Assembly (NCBI GenBank): GCA_023423895.1
Contig: JAFAER010000045.1
Span: 31,127-95,126 of the forward strand
DNA: 64,000 bases
Source: Pseudomonadota bacterium
GTDB lineage: Bacteria; Myxococcota_A; Polyangia; Polyangiales; Polyangiaceae
Direction of reading: 5' to 3'
The notes beneath the pieces were generated by a model that had not been told where the DNA came from, ran no database searches, and was given only the letters and a program-made list of their open reading frames with translations. How positions within the stretch are numbered: position 1 is the first letter of the stretch; every line of letters starts with the position of its first letter. The position numbers were made by a program, and so were the translations under genes. This document shows, piece by piece, positions 43,697 through 52,824 of the stretch.

Positions 43697-45571
43697 ATGA
43701 CCGAGCCGAACCTCGAGCCCGCGCCGGCCAAGGCCGAAGAGCCCAGCGATGGCGGCTCTCTGGTCGTGAACGGCTCGGCGCGAACGAGGGAAGAGCCGGC
43801 TGCGGACGAGAGCGGACCGGTGCGCAAGTCGCGCCTGCCGTCGCGCACCTCGGTCACCCCGCGAGCGCTCGCCGCGAGGAGCCGCGAACGCCGCGTCGTC
43901 CGCTACCGCGGCCGGAGCGAGAACCAGTGGCGCTTCGTTCGCGCGTACACGACGACGTTCCAGGTCATCTTCAGCTACCTCTGGCTCTTCTGGAAGGCGA
44001 AGCTCCTCGGCCGCGCGTACCGCGAGCAGAACCTGCCGAAGGTTCATCGCACGAACGCCAAGCGCGTCTACGAGACGATCCTCCAGCTTCAGGGCCTGTT
44101 CATCAAGGTCGGACAGGCCTTGTCGATCATGGCGAACTTCCTCCCCGAAGCGTTCCGCGCGGAGCTGGAAGGGCTGCAAGACCAGGTGCCGCCGCGTCCC
44201 TTCGACGAGATCGCGTCGCGCATCGAAGAGGAGCTCGGAGCGTCGACGAACGAGCTGTTCGCGCGCTTCGAACGCGAGCCGATCGCGAGCGCGTCGCTCG
44301 GTCAGGTGCACGAGGCCGAGACACGTGATGGCCGCCGCGTCGCGGTGAAGGTGCAACACCTCGACATCGACGAGATCGTCCGCCTCGATCTCAAGACGAT
44401 CCGTCGCATCATGGCGATCGTGCAGTGGTTCGTCCCCGTGCAGGGGCTCGATGCCTACTACCACCAGATCAAGGAGCTGCTCGGACGCGAGCTCGATTTC
44501 ACGCTCGAGGCGGACAACATCGAGCGCATCTCGAAACACTTCGAGAAGGACCCGCGCGTCGTCTTCCCGACGCCGCTTCGGGAGTACTCGACCAGCCGGG
44601 TGATCACCACGACGTTCGTCGAAGGCAGGAAGCTCTCCGACCTCGCCGGTCTCGAGGCGATGGGGATCGACAAGAAGGAGCTCGCGAGCCGACTCGTTCG
44701 CGTCTACTGCCAGATGATCTTCGTCGACGGCGTCTACCACGCCGATCCTCACCCCGGGAACATCCTGGTCGACAAGCAGGGCAACCTCGTGCTCCTCGAC
44801 TTCGGCGCCGTCGCCGAGCTGTCGCCGCAGATGCGCGAGGGCATCCCCGAGTTCCTCGAGGGCGTGCTCCGTCGCGATACCGAGCGCTTGATCCGTGCGC
44901 TCCGGAAGATGGGATTCCTGTCGCGCACGAGCGACGAGGCCGTGAGCGAGAAGATCATCGAGTACTTCCACCGGCGCTTCCAGGAGGAGGTGAAGCTCGA
45001 GAGCTTCAATCTCAAGGACATCAAGATCGACCCGCAGCGCGGGTTCGAGAATCTGCTCGACCTGCGGAAGATGAACGTCGGCCTCAAGGAGCTGTCCGGC
45101 GCGTTCCACATCCCGCGCGACTGGGTCCTTCTCGAGCGGACCATCCTCCTCGTCTACGGGTCGTGCGCGTTGCTCGATCCCGAGCTCAATCCCATGGCGA
45201 TCATCCAGCCGTACTTGCAGGAGTTCGTCCTCGGCAATCGCGACTGGCAGAAGGTCGCGATGGAGACGGTGCGGGACATGGCGCTCGGCGCCGTCACGCT
45301 GCCGGACGATCTGCGGAAGTACCTCGTGCGGGCGACGCGCGGCGAGATGGAGGTCCGCGTCCGCGGCGTACAGGAAGGCGCGCGCACGATCTACGCGATC
45401 GGGCGGCAGCTCATTTACACGGCAATCGGACTCGCGACCGGCTTCGGCGCGATGTGGTTCCACGCGCGTGGCGAAGACGGGACCGCGATGCGCGTGCTGC
45501 TCGGCATCACCGGCTTCTGCGCGTTCATGTTGCTGGTCTCGTCGATCTTCTCGCGCCCGCGGAGCCGCTGA
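43697..45571 (+). CDS. ABC1/UbiB-family atypical kinase
   Basis: 624 residues, ATG start. A charged, probably disordered N-terminal stretch of about 70 residues precedes the ABC1 domain. The family-defining KxGQ motif is LFIKVGQALS (Lys137), and the Ala-rich nucleotide loop is EPIASASLGQVHEA. Catalytic-type residues lie in HADPHPGNILV (Asp350) and LVLLDFGAV. Two C-terminal helices (LIYTAIGLATGFGAMWF and LLGITGFCAFMLLVSSIF) anchor it to the membrane, as in UbiB/ADCK. Members support coenzyme Q or lipid metabolism by ATPase rather than protein kinase activity. No ubiquinone genes are adjacent, so a symbol is not given. Confidence 0.92.
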   Translation: MTEPNLEPAPAKAEEPSDGGSLVVNGSARTREEPAADESGPVRKSRLPSRTSVTPRALAARSRERRVVRYRGRSENQWRFVRAYTTTFQVIFSYLWLFWKAKLLGRAYREQNLPKVHRTNAKRVYETILQLQGLFIKVGQALSIMANFLPEAFRAELEGLQDQVPPRPFDEIASRIEEELGASTNELFARFEREPIASASLGQVHEAETRDGRRVAVKVQHLDIDEIVRLDLKTIRRIMAIVQWFVPVQGLDAYYHQIKELLGRELDFTLEADNIERISKHFEKDPRVVFPTPLREYSTSRVITTTFVEGRKLSDLAGLEAMGIDKKELASRLVRVYCQMIFVDGVYHADPHPGNILVDKQGNLVLLDFGAVAELSPQMREGIPEFLEGVLRRDTERLIRALRKMGFLSRTSDEAVSEKIIEYFHRRFQEEVKLESFNLKDIKIDPQRGFENLLDLRKMNVGLKELSGAFHIPRDWVLLERTILLVYGSCALLDPELNPMAIIQPYLQEFVLGNRDWQKVAMETVRDMALGAVTLPDDLRKYLVRATRGEMEVRVRGVQEGARTIYAIGRQLIYTAIGLATGFGAMWFHARGEDGTAMRVLLGITGFCAFMLLVSSIFSRPRSR

Positions 45572-45593
45572 AAGGGGCGAGAGGGGCGAGAGC

Positions 45594-46136
45594 TCAGCCC
45601 TCGAACGTCTCCCACGTTCGATTGCGACGGACGAAGAGCTCGCGCGAGAGCTCCTCCTCTCCGGTCGTCTTCGTCGTGCGCAGGTTCGGGATGCCGCCGC
45701 GTGTCGTGCTGCCGGTGAAGAGCAGTGTTCCTGCCGAAGGAACGGCGGCCACGATCTCGCCGTCGAGATCGGCGACGCGCGTCGGCGGATCCCAGAGCTC
45801 GTCGAGCAGGAGGAGGCTGGCATCGTGCAGGCCGTCGAGCTTCGCGACGAACGACGGCCCTCTCGGCTCGAAGCGGAGCTTCCGCTTGGTCGCGTGCGCG
45901 CGGAGGTTTTCGACCGCGCGCAGGTGCAGCTCCTCGCGACGATCGCGATCGATGTCGCGCTCGCGCACGAAGACCTGCGCTCCGGGTTCGTCGATCCGGT
46001 ACGTGATGACGAGCGTGTTCGAGAACGCGCGCGAGACCGGCGCGCTCCCGGATCCGAACGCGTGGATCGGCGCAGTCTCGTCGCGGGCGTGTGCAGCGGA
46101 CAGATACGGGAGGGCTCGCGCGAAATCGAACGGCAT
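45594..46136 (-). CDS. DUF1444-like (YtpQ-type) protein
   Basis: 180 residues, ATG start. The pattern fits the DUF1444 family seen in Bacillus YtpQ: FSNTLVITYRIDEPGAQVFV, REELHLRAVENLRAHATKRK, LDGLHDASLLLLDELWD, and IVAAVPSAGTLLFTGS. The family has no known activity. No export signal or membrane segment. It lies 21 bases after the aminotransferase gene on the same strand and is probably co-transcribed with it. It converges on the UbiB-like gene with a 22-base gap. Family call is by eye and moderate. Confidence 0.65.
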   Translation of the reverse strand: MPFDFARALPYLSAAHARDETAPIHAFGSGSAPVSRAFSNTLVITYRIDEPGAQVFVRERDIDRDRREELHLRAVENLRAHATKRKLRFEPRGPSFVAKLDGLHDASLLLLDELWDPPTRVADLDGEIVAAVPSAGTLLFTGSTTRGGIPNLRTTKTTGEEELSRELFVRRNRTWETFEG

Positions 46137-46157
46137 CGGATACTGCTTTTGCCTCCG

Positions 46158-47492
46158 TCAGAGCGCGGCTTCGAACGCGGTCAGCGCGTCGTCGAGCGCG
46201 CCGAGCCCTTCTTCGACTTCGTGTTTCGACGCGGTCAGCGGCGGCGCGACCATCACGCAGTTGAACTTGCCGAACGTGTAGACGCCCCGCTTGCGGAGCT
46301 CGGCGTAGAGGTTCTTCATGACGCCGGGGCCGTCGCCGTGCCACGGGACGAGCGGCTCCTTCGACGTGCGGTCCTTCACGAGCTCCAGCACGAAGAACGC
46401 GCCGACGCCGCGGGCTTCGCCGACAGTGCGGTGTTTCTCGGCGATGTTCGCGAGCCCGGTTCGGAGGAGCCCTTCGAGCTCGGCGCCGCGTTCGAAGACC
46501 TTCTCCTCTTTGTACGTGCGGACCGTCGCGAGCCCCGCCGCGACGCACATCGGATGGCCCGAATACGTGTGGCCGCTCGGCAGCGCGCGCTTGTCGAACG
46601 CCGACGCGATGCTCTCGCGGACCATGACGCCGCCGAGGGGCAAGTACGCCGACGTGACGCCCTTCGCGAAGGTGAGCATGTCCGGCACGATCCCGAAGCG
46701 CTGCGAGGCGAAGGCCGGACCCGTCCTGCCGAAGCCCGTCATCACCTCGTCCGCGATCAGCAAGATGCCGTGCTTCTCGGTGAGCGCACGCAGCGCAGGG
46801 AGATAGCCCTCCGGATAGACGATGACGCCGTTCGAGCCGACGACCGGCTCGATGAGGATCGCGGCGACGCGCTTCGGGTCTTCGTGCGTCAGCACGCGCT
46901 CGAGGTGCTCGATCGCGCGGGTCGTCTCTTCTGCAGGCGTCGTCGCGTAGAACGGCGAGCGATACGGGTAGGGCGCGAAGAAGCGCATGATCGACGGCGG
47001 GCCCGGCTCGCCGCCCCAGCGCCGGTCCTCACCGGTGAGCATGATCGACGTGCCGCTCGATCCGTGGAACGAGCGATACGCCGTGAGCACCTTCGTCCGG
47101 CCGGTGACGGCGCGTGCCATACGGACGGCGTCGTCGTTCGCGTCGGCGCCTGCCGTCGTGAAGAACGTGCGGCAGCCTTCACCGCCGCTCCATGGCGACA
47201 TGGCCGAGAGCTCCTCGGCGAGGAGCGCGCGCTTGTCGTGGAACAGGCCGGGCGCTGCGTACCCGAGCATGCTCGCCTGCTCCTGGATGGCGCCGACGAC
47301 CTTCGGGTGGCCGTGGCCGAGATTGACGGCGATGAGGCCGCTGCCGAGGTCGAGGTACTTCTTCCCGTCGCTGTCGTAGAGGTACGAGCCCTCTCCTCGC
47401 GTGATGACGGGCGCGACGAGGCCTCCTTGCGGAAGCCACGGCGTGAGGACGTACTTCGCGTGCTTGGCCTGAATCTCGGAAGTGGCGCTCAT
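46158..47492 (-). CDS. Class III PLP-dependent aminotransferase
   Basis: 444 residues from ATG 47492; an ATG at 47504 adds four. Fold-type I features are the N-terminal GEGSYLYDSDGKKYLDLGSG, AVNLGHGHPKVV, the PLP phosphate loop region TTAGADANDDAVRMAR, YRSFHGSS, ADEVMTGFGRTG with the PLP-nitrogen Asp, and the Schiff-base Lys in TFAKGVTSAYLPLGG. The sequence most resembles taurine- or beta-alanine:pyruvate-type enzymes in the omega-amino acid group. The amino donor cannot be fixed from sequence. Downstream DUF1444-like gene is 21 bases away. It is divergent from glpK. Confidence 0.9.
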   Translation of the reverse strand: MSATSEIQAKHAKYVLTPWLPQGGLVAPVITRGEGSYLYDSDGKKYLDLGSGLIAVNLGHGHPKVVGAIQEQASMLGYAAPGLFHDKRALLAEELSAMSPWSGGEGCRTFFTTAGADANDDAVRMARAVTGRTKVLTAYRSFHGSSGTSIMLTGEDRRWGGEPGPPSIMRFFAPYPYRSPFYATTPAEETTRAIEHLERVLTHEDPKRVAAILIEPVVGSNGVIVYPEGYLPALRALTEKHGILLIADEVMTGFGRTGPAFASQRFGIVPDMLTFAKGVTSAYLPLGGVMVRESIASAFDKRALPSGHTYSGHPMCVAAGLATVRTYKEEKVFERGAELEGLLRTGLANIAEKHRTVGEARGVGAFFVLELVKDRTSKEPLVPWHGDGPGVMKNLYAELRKRGVYTFGKFNCVMVAPPLTASKHEVEEGLGALDDALTAFEAAL

Positions 47493-47627
47493 GTAACTCG
47501 TCATTCTAACGGTGCGGGGCGCTCCGTTAGTAGGGGCTTCGCGCGCGAGCCTCGCTGCGGCGCAGCGCAGCGGGGACGCAATGGAGAGCCTGCTCCGCTT
47601 TCGGGAAACGCGTATGCTCGCCGCGCC

Positions 47628-49124
47628 ATGTCAGCTCAAAAGCGCAAGCTGCTCGCGATCGATCAGGGCACCACCGGCTCTACCGCCATTGTCCTCACGC
47701 TCGAAGGTGAGACACTCGGCAAGAAGACCGTCGAGTTCCCGCAGCACTTCCCGAAGGCTGGGTGGGTCGAGCACGACGCGGAGCAGATCTGGAAGAGCGT
47801 CGAGGAGTCCGTCTCGGGTGCGCTCGACGCTGCCGGCGTCGTCGGCACCGAGATCGGCGCGATCGGCATCACCAACCAGCGCGAGACCACGCTCCTCTGG
47901 GACCGGCAGACGGGGCGGCCGGTGCACCGTGCGATCGTCTGGCAATGCCGTCGCACCGCGCCGGAGTGTGATCGGCTGAAGGCGGACGGAGCGGAGCCGC
48001 TGGTCCGCAAGAAGACGGGGCTCGTCATCGACGCGTACTTCTCCGGAACGAAGATCGCGTGGATCCTGGACGAGGTCTCCGGCGCGCGCGCGAGGGCGGA
48101 CAAGGGCGAGCTCGCATTCGGGACCATCGATGCCTTCCTGGTCAATCGGCTGACCGGCGGTGTCGTCCACGCGACCGACGTGACCAACGCGTCCCGCACG
48201 CTGTTGATGGACATCGAGAAGCTCTCCTGGGACGACGAGATGCTTCGGCTCTTCCGCGTGCCGGCGAGCGTGCTGCCGAAGATCGTCCCGAGCGCGGGCC
48301 CCATCGGTACGACGCGAGGGGTCGGCTTTCTCCCGGACGGCATCCCGATCACGGGCATCGCCGGCGATCAGCAAGCGGCGCTGTTCGGGCAGGCCTGTTT
48401 CGGCGAAGGCGACGCGAAGTGCACCTACGGCACCGGCGCCTTCGCGCTGATGAACATCGGCGGCTCCGCGATGCCGAGCAAGCACGGCCTCGTCACGACG
48501 GTGGCATGGCAGCTCGGCGGGAAGACGACGTACGCGCTGGAGGGCAGCGCGTTCATCGCAGGCGCGGCGGTGCAGTGGCTCCGCGACGGGCTCGGTCTCA
48601 TCAAGTCCGCAACGGACATCGAGCCGCTCGCACGACAGGTCGACTCGTCGGACGGCGTCGCATTCGTCCCCGCCCTCGCGGGGCTTGGCGCGCCGTACTG
48701 GGATCAGGACGCGCGCGGGACGATCACCGGCATCACGCGCGGAACGACCGCGGCTCATCTCGCCCGCGCGACGCTCGAGGGCATCGCGTTCGAGGTGTGG
48801 GATCTGCTCGAGGCGATGACGAAGGACGCCAGCCGTGCGCTCACCACGCTCAAGGTCGACGGCGGCGCCGCGAAGAACGATCTGCTCGTCCAGTTCCAGG
48901 CCGACATCGGCCAGGTCCAGGTGTGCCGTCCGGTCGAGGTCGAGTCGACGGGACGTGGCGCCGCGATGCTCGCAGGCGTCGGCGCGGACCTCTCCGATCT
49001 GACGACAGCATCACGGATGGTGAAGGTCGACCGGACGTTCGACCCGTCGATCGACGCCAGCGCGCGCGCCGCGCACATCGCGCGCTGGCGCCGGGCGATC
49101 GAGCAGACGCGCACGCAGCGCTGA
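47628..49124 (+). CDS. glpK: Glycerol kinase
   Basis: 498 residues from ATG 47628, the usual size; the much longer open frame upstream is antisense to the aminotransferase and was discarded. It phosphorylates glycerol to glycerol-3-phosphate in the cytoplasm. Visible are the FGGY N-terminal LLAIDQGTTGSTAIVL, ITNQRETTLLWDRQTG, VWQCRRTAPEC, AYFSGTKIAWIL and TGITRGTTAAHLARA. The C-terminal ATP site is LKVDGGAAKNDLLVQFQADI. No glycerol facilitator or glpD gene lies next to it. A hairpin follows the stop. Confidence 0.96.
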   Translation: MSAQKRKLLAIDQGTTGSTAIVLTLEGETLGKKTVEFPQHFPKAGWVEHDAEQIWKSVEESVSGALDAAGVVGTEIGAIGITNQRETTLLWDRQTGRPVHRAIVWQCRRTAPECDRLKADGAEPLVRKKTGLVIDAYFSGTKIAWILDEVSGARARADKGELAFGTIDAFLVNRLTGGVVHATDVTNASRTLLMDIEKLSWDDEMLRLFRVPASVLPKIVPSAGPIGTTRGVGFLPDGIPITGIAGDQQAALFGQACFGEGDAKCTYGTGAFALMNIGGSAMPSKHGLVTTVAWQLGGKTTYALEGSAFIAGAAVQWLRDGLGLIKSATDIEPLARQVDSSDGVAFVPALAGLGAPYWDQDARGTITGITRGTTAAHLARATLEGIAFEVWDLLEAMTKDASRALTTLKVDGGAAKNDLLVQFQADIGQVQVCRPVEVESTGRGAAMLAGVGADLSDLTTASRMVKVDRTFDPSIDASARAAHIARWRRAIEQTRTQR

Positions 49125-49127
49125 CGG

Positions 49128-49155
49128 CGAACGCGCCGTCGGGCTTCCGCGTTCG
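49128..49155. terminator. Stem-loop between convergent glpK and oxidoreductase genes
   Basis: CGAACGCG (49128-49135) and CGCGTTCG (49148-49155) form a perfect 8-bp stem with a 12-base loop. It fills the 32-base gap between the two stops and could end transcription from both sides. Confidence 0.5.
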
Positions 49156-49156
49156 T

Positions 49157-50749
49157 TCACTCGCCGGCGGCGCCGCGGCTGCTGGGCACGGGATCGTGCT
49201 CGGCCTGTCGTGTGTCGACCGCAGCGATCGACCCCGAGCGGTGTCGCGTCGGCTCGACCTGCTTGCACTCGAGCGGACGCGCCGCCGGACCGTCGAGGAC
49301 GGTGCCGTCGACGCCAAAGCGCGAGCCGTGGCATGGGCAGTCCCACGTCTTCTCCGCCGTGTTGAACTTCACGACGCAGCCGAGGTGCGTGCACACGCTC
49401 GAGACCGCATGCAGGCTGCCCTGCGGATCGCGATAGACTGCCAGGCGCTCTCCCTTCACGCGGACGGTCTTGCCCTCGCCGGGGCGGATGTCGTCCAGCG
49501 TCTTCGCCTCCGGAGGCGCGACGTGGTCACTGACGAGGTGCATCGGGAAGTCGATGTTCTCGGCGAGGTACGCAGCCGCCGAGCTCACCGGTTTGATGCG
49601 CGTCGCGGCATAGAGGTCCGCCCACGGATTGCGCCGGCCGAAGATGAGATCGGTCACGATCATCGCCGCGATCGTCCCGAACGTGGTGCCATTTCCCGAG
49701 AAGCCCGTCGCCACGTAGACGTACTCGCTCAGCGAGTTCTTTCCGATGAACGGCAGTCCGTCGACCGGCTCTTCGACCTGCGCCGACCAGCGGAATGCCG
49801 GCGCGGCGACCGCCATGCGCTTCTTCGTCCACGCGTCGAGCCCGTCGAAACACGCGGCAGTCTGCGTGGTCGAGCCCGTCTTGTGGTCCTCGCCGCCGAC
49901 GACGAGGTAGGGCGTACCGTCCACCGAGAAGCTGCTGAAGTAGTGGTAGGGATCGTCGGTGTCCCAGAACAACCCGTCGGGGATGGTCACTCCCGGGTAG
50001 GCGAGCACGTACGAGCGGTAGGCAGCGACCTTCGTCTGGAGGAACACCCGATTGAGCGGCTTGTGCGTCGCGACGAAGACGTGTCTCGCGCGGACCTTCG
50101 GTCCGTGTTCGAGGTGGACGATGCACGGCTCGCCGTCTTCGACCGCGATGACGCGGCTCTCTTCGTAGATGCGCGCGCCCGCAGCCTGGGCGCCGAGCGC
50201 GACCTGGTCGAGGTAGCGCTGGATGTGCATCTGCGCCTGGTCCTCGAAGCGGAGCGCGAGCTTCGTGGGGAACGGCAACGGCGCCATCCCGAGTCGCTCG
50301 AGCGAGAGCCCCGCGCGCTTCGCGGCCTCGAGCTCTTTGTCGAGCATCTCGATCTCCTCGTCGCGCTCGGTGTAGAGGAAGCCGGGGCGACGTCGAAAAT
50401 CGCACGGGACCGACAGCGCGTTCACGATGCCCGCGACCTTCTCGATCGCGGCGCGGCTCGATTCGGCCACGAGCTTCGCGCCCTCCTTGCCGAAGTCGGA
50501 CTCGATCTCGAAGTAGCGGGTGTCGACCGCCTCCGTCAGATGCGTCGTCGATCGATGACTGACGCCGCTGCCGATGCGCCGGGCCTCCACGAGCGCGACA
50601 CGCTTGCCGGCCTGAGCGAGCAGGTACGCAGCGGTCAGCCCGGTGATGCCGCCGCCGACGACCACGACGTCGACCTCCGTCGCGGCCATCAGCGGGGGAA
50701 ACGTCGGCGCGCTTGCCGTTGCGGACCAGAGCGATTCGTTGGCTTTCAT
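49157..50749 (-). CDS. FAD-dependent oxidoreductase with C-terminal Rieske domain
   Basis: 530 residues, ATG start. The N-terminal DAO-type flavoprotein has the dinucleotide motif VDVVVVGGGITGLTAAYLLAQ (residues 26-46). It continues with VALVEARRIGSGVSHRSTTH and the FAD-contact YVYVATGFSGNGTTFGTIAA. A Rieske [2Fe-2S] domain occupies about 430-510, with both ligand boxes intact: CTHLGC and CPCHGSRF. The layout matches the family of GlpD/DadA-like proteins with Rieske tails, where electrons pass from a reduced substrate through FAD to the cluster. The substrate is unknown. No twin-arginine signal is seen, so it is probably cytoplasmic. Confidence 0.9.
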   Translation of the reverse strand: MKANESLWSATASAPTFPPLMAATEVDVVVVGGGITGLTAAYLLAQAGKRVALVEARRIGSGVSHRSTTHLTEAVDTRYFEIESDFGKEGAKLVAESSRAAIEKVAGIVNALSVPCDFRRRPGFLYTERDEEIEMLDKELEAAKRAGLSLERLGMAPLPFPTKLALRFEDQAQMHIQRYLDQVALGAQAAGARIYEESRVIAVEDGEPCIVHLEHGPKVRARHVFVATHKPLNRVFLQTKVAAYRSYVLAYPGVTIPDGLFWDTDDPYHYFSSFSVDGTPYLVVGGEDHKTGSTTQTAACFDGLDAWTKKRMAVAAPAFRWSAQVEEPVDGLPFIGKNSLSEYVYVATGFSGNGTTFGTIAAMIVTDLIFGRRNPWADLYAATRIKPVSSAAAYLAENIDFPMHLVSDHVAPPEAKTLDDIRPGEGKTVRVKGERLAVYRDPQGSLHAVSSVCTHLGCVVKFNTAEKTWDCPCHGSRFGVDGTVLDGPAARPLECKQVEPTRHRSGSIAAVDTRQAEHDPVPSSRGAAGE

Positions 50750-51206
50750 GAGTGAGCAGGCGCCTCACGGACAAAGGGACGAGGACAAAGGGACGAGAAG
50801 GGCAGGGAAGCGGGGGACGTCGGAGGGCGACCGGCCCGACCGCGCGCGGAACGGACGGGCTCTGTGCAACGGATGTACCCCTCTGGATCGCGTGACTTTC
50901 GCTGCTCTCGGCCGGGCTGCTGCGGGGCGGACTGCCCCGTTCCCTGCAGGCGCGCGACAGGCAGAGCCGTCGTCGTTCCGAGCGCGGCGCACCCGATCCG
51001 ACACGCCTGTTCGAAGCGCTTCCCCACGGCGCTCGGGCATGCGACCCTTGAGTTTCGCCGGTTCTCGCGCTGGCGCTTCACTTCACCGCAGTCGCTGCGG
51101 GCGCTTCACCCCCTTCTTGTCTTCGCCTGCATCACACTTTCGCGCGGACGTGCCGTCCAGCCCACGGCTCGCCCGACTCGGACTCCAAGGAGAGAGGGAG
51201 GACGAG
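50750..51206. other. Gene-free stretch before the UPF0158 operon
   Basis: About 457 bases between divergent genes. It contains a 14-bp tandem duplication (50769-50796), a perfect 6-bp hairpin CGGGGC/GCCCCG at 50923-50939, and a purine-rich ribosome-binding region at its right end. Short open frames here look random. Both divergent promoters must be inside, but I cannot place them. Confidence 0.5.
50769..50796. repeat. 14-bp tandem duplication
   Basis: GGACAAAGGGACGA occurs twice head to tail directly upstream of the oxidoreductase start. Confidence 0.9.
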
Positions 51207-52079
51207 ATGCTTGCCTTCGAAAGGGAGATCACGATGAGCAATGACCGTCATCCGACGGCGCCGATGCGGGAAGTACCCGTCGATTGGGAGGCGCTGGAGG
51301 ATGCTTTCGAGAACAACGCGCCCGAGGTTCACAGCTACCTCCACCTGACGACGGGCGAGGTCCTTCGTGTCGTCGATGGAGTCGCCGATCCGCAGATGCA
51401 TGCGCGGATCAGCGCCGACGCGAACTACTTGAGGATCGATCCGGTCTCGTCCCGGGAGCAGTACCGGTGGATGGAGCGCTTCATCCCGATGGTCGACGAC
51501 ACCGAGCTCCGGGGAAAGCTCGCGCATGCGATCGACGGGAAGGGGGCATTCCGTCGCTTCAAGGACGTATTGATGACCTACGCCGCGGACCGCGAGCGTT
51601 GGTTCGCGTTCCGGAGCGAGCGGCTTCGCACGTTCATGGAAGCGTGGCTCAACGCCCACGCGATCCAGGCCGTGCCGCGGCCGGGCTGGAGTGACAATCC
51701 GCCGGCGTCGGTCGAGGAGCCTTCACCGGAGAGCCTCGCACCGCTCAGCCAGAACAATGTCGCGGCCGCGGCATCCGCATCGACGACGGGCGAAGAGCCG
51801 CCGAAGTCGCAGAGCGGCCGCCGGCAGCGCAACGCTGAATCGCTTCGGCAGCTCTTGAAGGAGCTCAGCGAAGCGCTCGGACCGCGCGAGCTCGACCTTC
51901 TCGTCTCGTTCGCCGAGTTCCTCAAAGCGCGCCGTGCCGCGCGTGGCTTCGCCCACCACCACGAGCACATGATCGCCGAGCGTGAGAGCTCAGGCACCGC
52001 ATCGCAACGAGGACGCCTCGTCGAGACGCCTGCCGCGAGCTCCGCGACGAGCCTCGACAAGGGCGGCTCCTCGTCCTGA
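51207..52079 (+). CDS. UPF0158 family protein
   Basis: 290 residues from ATG 51207, which has a strong ribosome-binding region (GGGAGG six bases upstream). ATG 51234 also has GGGAG in front and would remove nine residues. The UPF0158 core covers about residues 20-155: VPVDWEALEDAFENNAPEVHSYLHLTTGEVL, MERFIPMVDDTELRGKLAHAIDGKGAFRRFKDVL, and ERWFAFRSERL. A low-complexity linker and a helical tail with RQLLKELSEALGPRELDLLVSFAEFLKARRAARG follow, unlike the shorter typical members. Function unknown. First gene of a tight four-gene run. Confidence 0.82.
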   Translation: MLAFEREITMSNDRHPTAPMREVPVDWEALEDAFENNAPEVHSYLHLTTGEVLRVVDGVADPQMHARISADANYLRIDPVSSREQYRWMERFIPMVDDTELRGKLAHAIDGKGAFRRFKDVLMTYAADRERWFAFRSERLRTFMEAWLNAHAIQAVPRPGWSDNPPASVEEPSPESLAPLSQNNVAAAASASTTGEEPPKSQSGRRQRNAESLRQLLKELSEALGPRELDLLVSFAEFLKARRAARGFAHHHEHMIAERESSGTASQRGRLVETPAASSATSLDKGGSSS

Positions 52080-52089
52080 GGAGAGGCCC

Positions 52090-52824
52090 GTGCGCCACTT
52101 CGTGCGACCGCTCGCCCGGGTGACGCTCCCCGCGGTCGTGCTGCTCTGCGCGCTGCCCTCGGCACACGCGCAGGTCGTGGCCGACCGCGTGGCAGTCCGA
52201 TACGTCACGCCGGAGACGGGGGGCTCCGCCCGGCCGCGATTCCTGACGGAGCGCGAGCTCGCGTTCTTCGCCCGCATCGAGGCGCTGCTCGAGCAAACGC
52301 CGCTCGAAGCGAACGACTACCCGGAGCGCTACGTGCGCTCCGCGGTCGATCGCCTCGTCGCGCGTTCGATGCTCGCGAGCTTGATGCTCGGACGAGGGAT
52401 CGAGCCGCCGGATCTGCAGCGCCTCACGATCGACGCCCGCGGCGAGCTCGAGGCTCGCGTCGGAGGAGCTCACGTCCTCGACGATGCGATGAAGAAGGAG
52501 GGCATCGCCGAAGAGGAGCTCCTCTCGTTCCTCCGGGACGAGATCCGGGCAACGTATTACATCGACAAGGCGGTCGCGCCGATCCTCGCGGTGACGGAGG
52601 AGTCGCTGCGCGAGGCGTTCCGCTCGACGCTGCATCCTTTCCGCGGACAGAAGTTCGACGACGTCCGCGTCAAGCTGCGCCGGTGGCTCGTGACCGAACG
52701 GCTTCGCGCCGCCGAGCTCGAGTTCCTCCAGGGCGCGCGCGCGCGGATCAAGATCACCGCGGTTCGTCCTCCGCAGGGCGGGGGAGGCAACATCGGCGGT
52801 GACGAGATGAAGGCCTACAAATGA
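52090..52824 (+). CDS. Exported SurA-N-like chaperone domain protein
   Basis: 244 residues from GTG 52090 with GGAGAGG upstream, 10 bases after the UPF0158 stop. A signal peptide ends at LCALPSAHAQ. The mature protein is helical and follows the SurA/PpiD N-terminal chaperone plan: ERYVRSAVDRLVARSMLASLMLGRGIEP, MKKEGIAEEELLSFLRDEIRATYYIDKAV, VTEESLREAFRST. It closes with KLRRWLVTERLRAAELEFLQGARARIKI. No rotamase domain follows, so it would be a holdase-only relative in the periplasm. Its stop overlaps the CDF start by four bases. Confidence 0.72.
   Translation: MRHFVRPLARVTLPAVVLLCALPSAHAQVVADRVAVRYVTPETGGSARPRFLTERELAFFARIEALLEQTPLEANDYPERYVRSAVDRLVARSMLASLMLGRGIEPPDLQRLTIDARGELEARVGGAHVLDDAMKKEGIAEEELLSFLRDEIRATYYIDKAVAPILAVTEESLREAFRSTLHPFRGQKFDDVRVKLRRWLVTERLRAAELEFLQGARARIKITAVRPPQGGGGNIGGDEMKAYK

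Noticed and set aside
43697..45571. Naming the ABC1 kinase ubiB
   Set aside because: Family is certain, but no ubiquinone gene is adjacent and many paralogues of this family have other roles.
45468..47627. Upstream extension of the glpK frame by about 720 codons
   Set aside because: It is antisense to the aminotransferase and DUF1444-like genes; glycerol kinase starts at 47628 by homology of its N-terminus.
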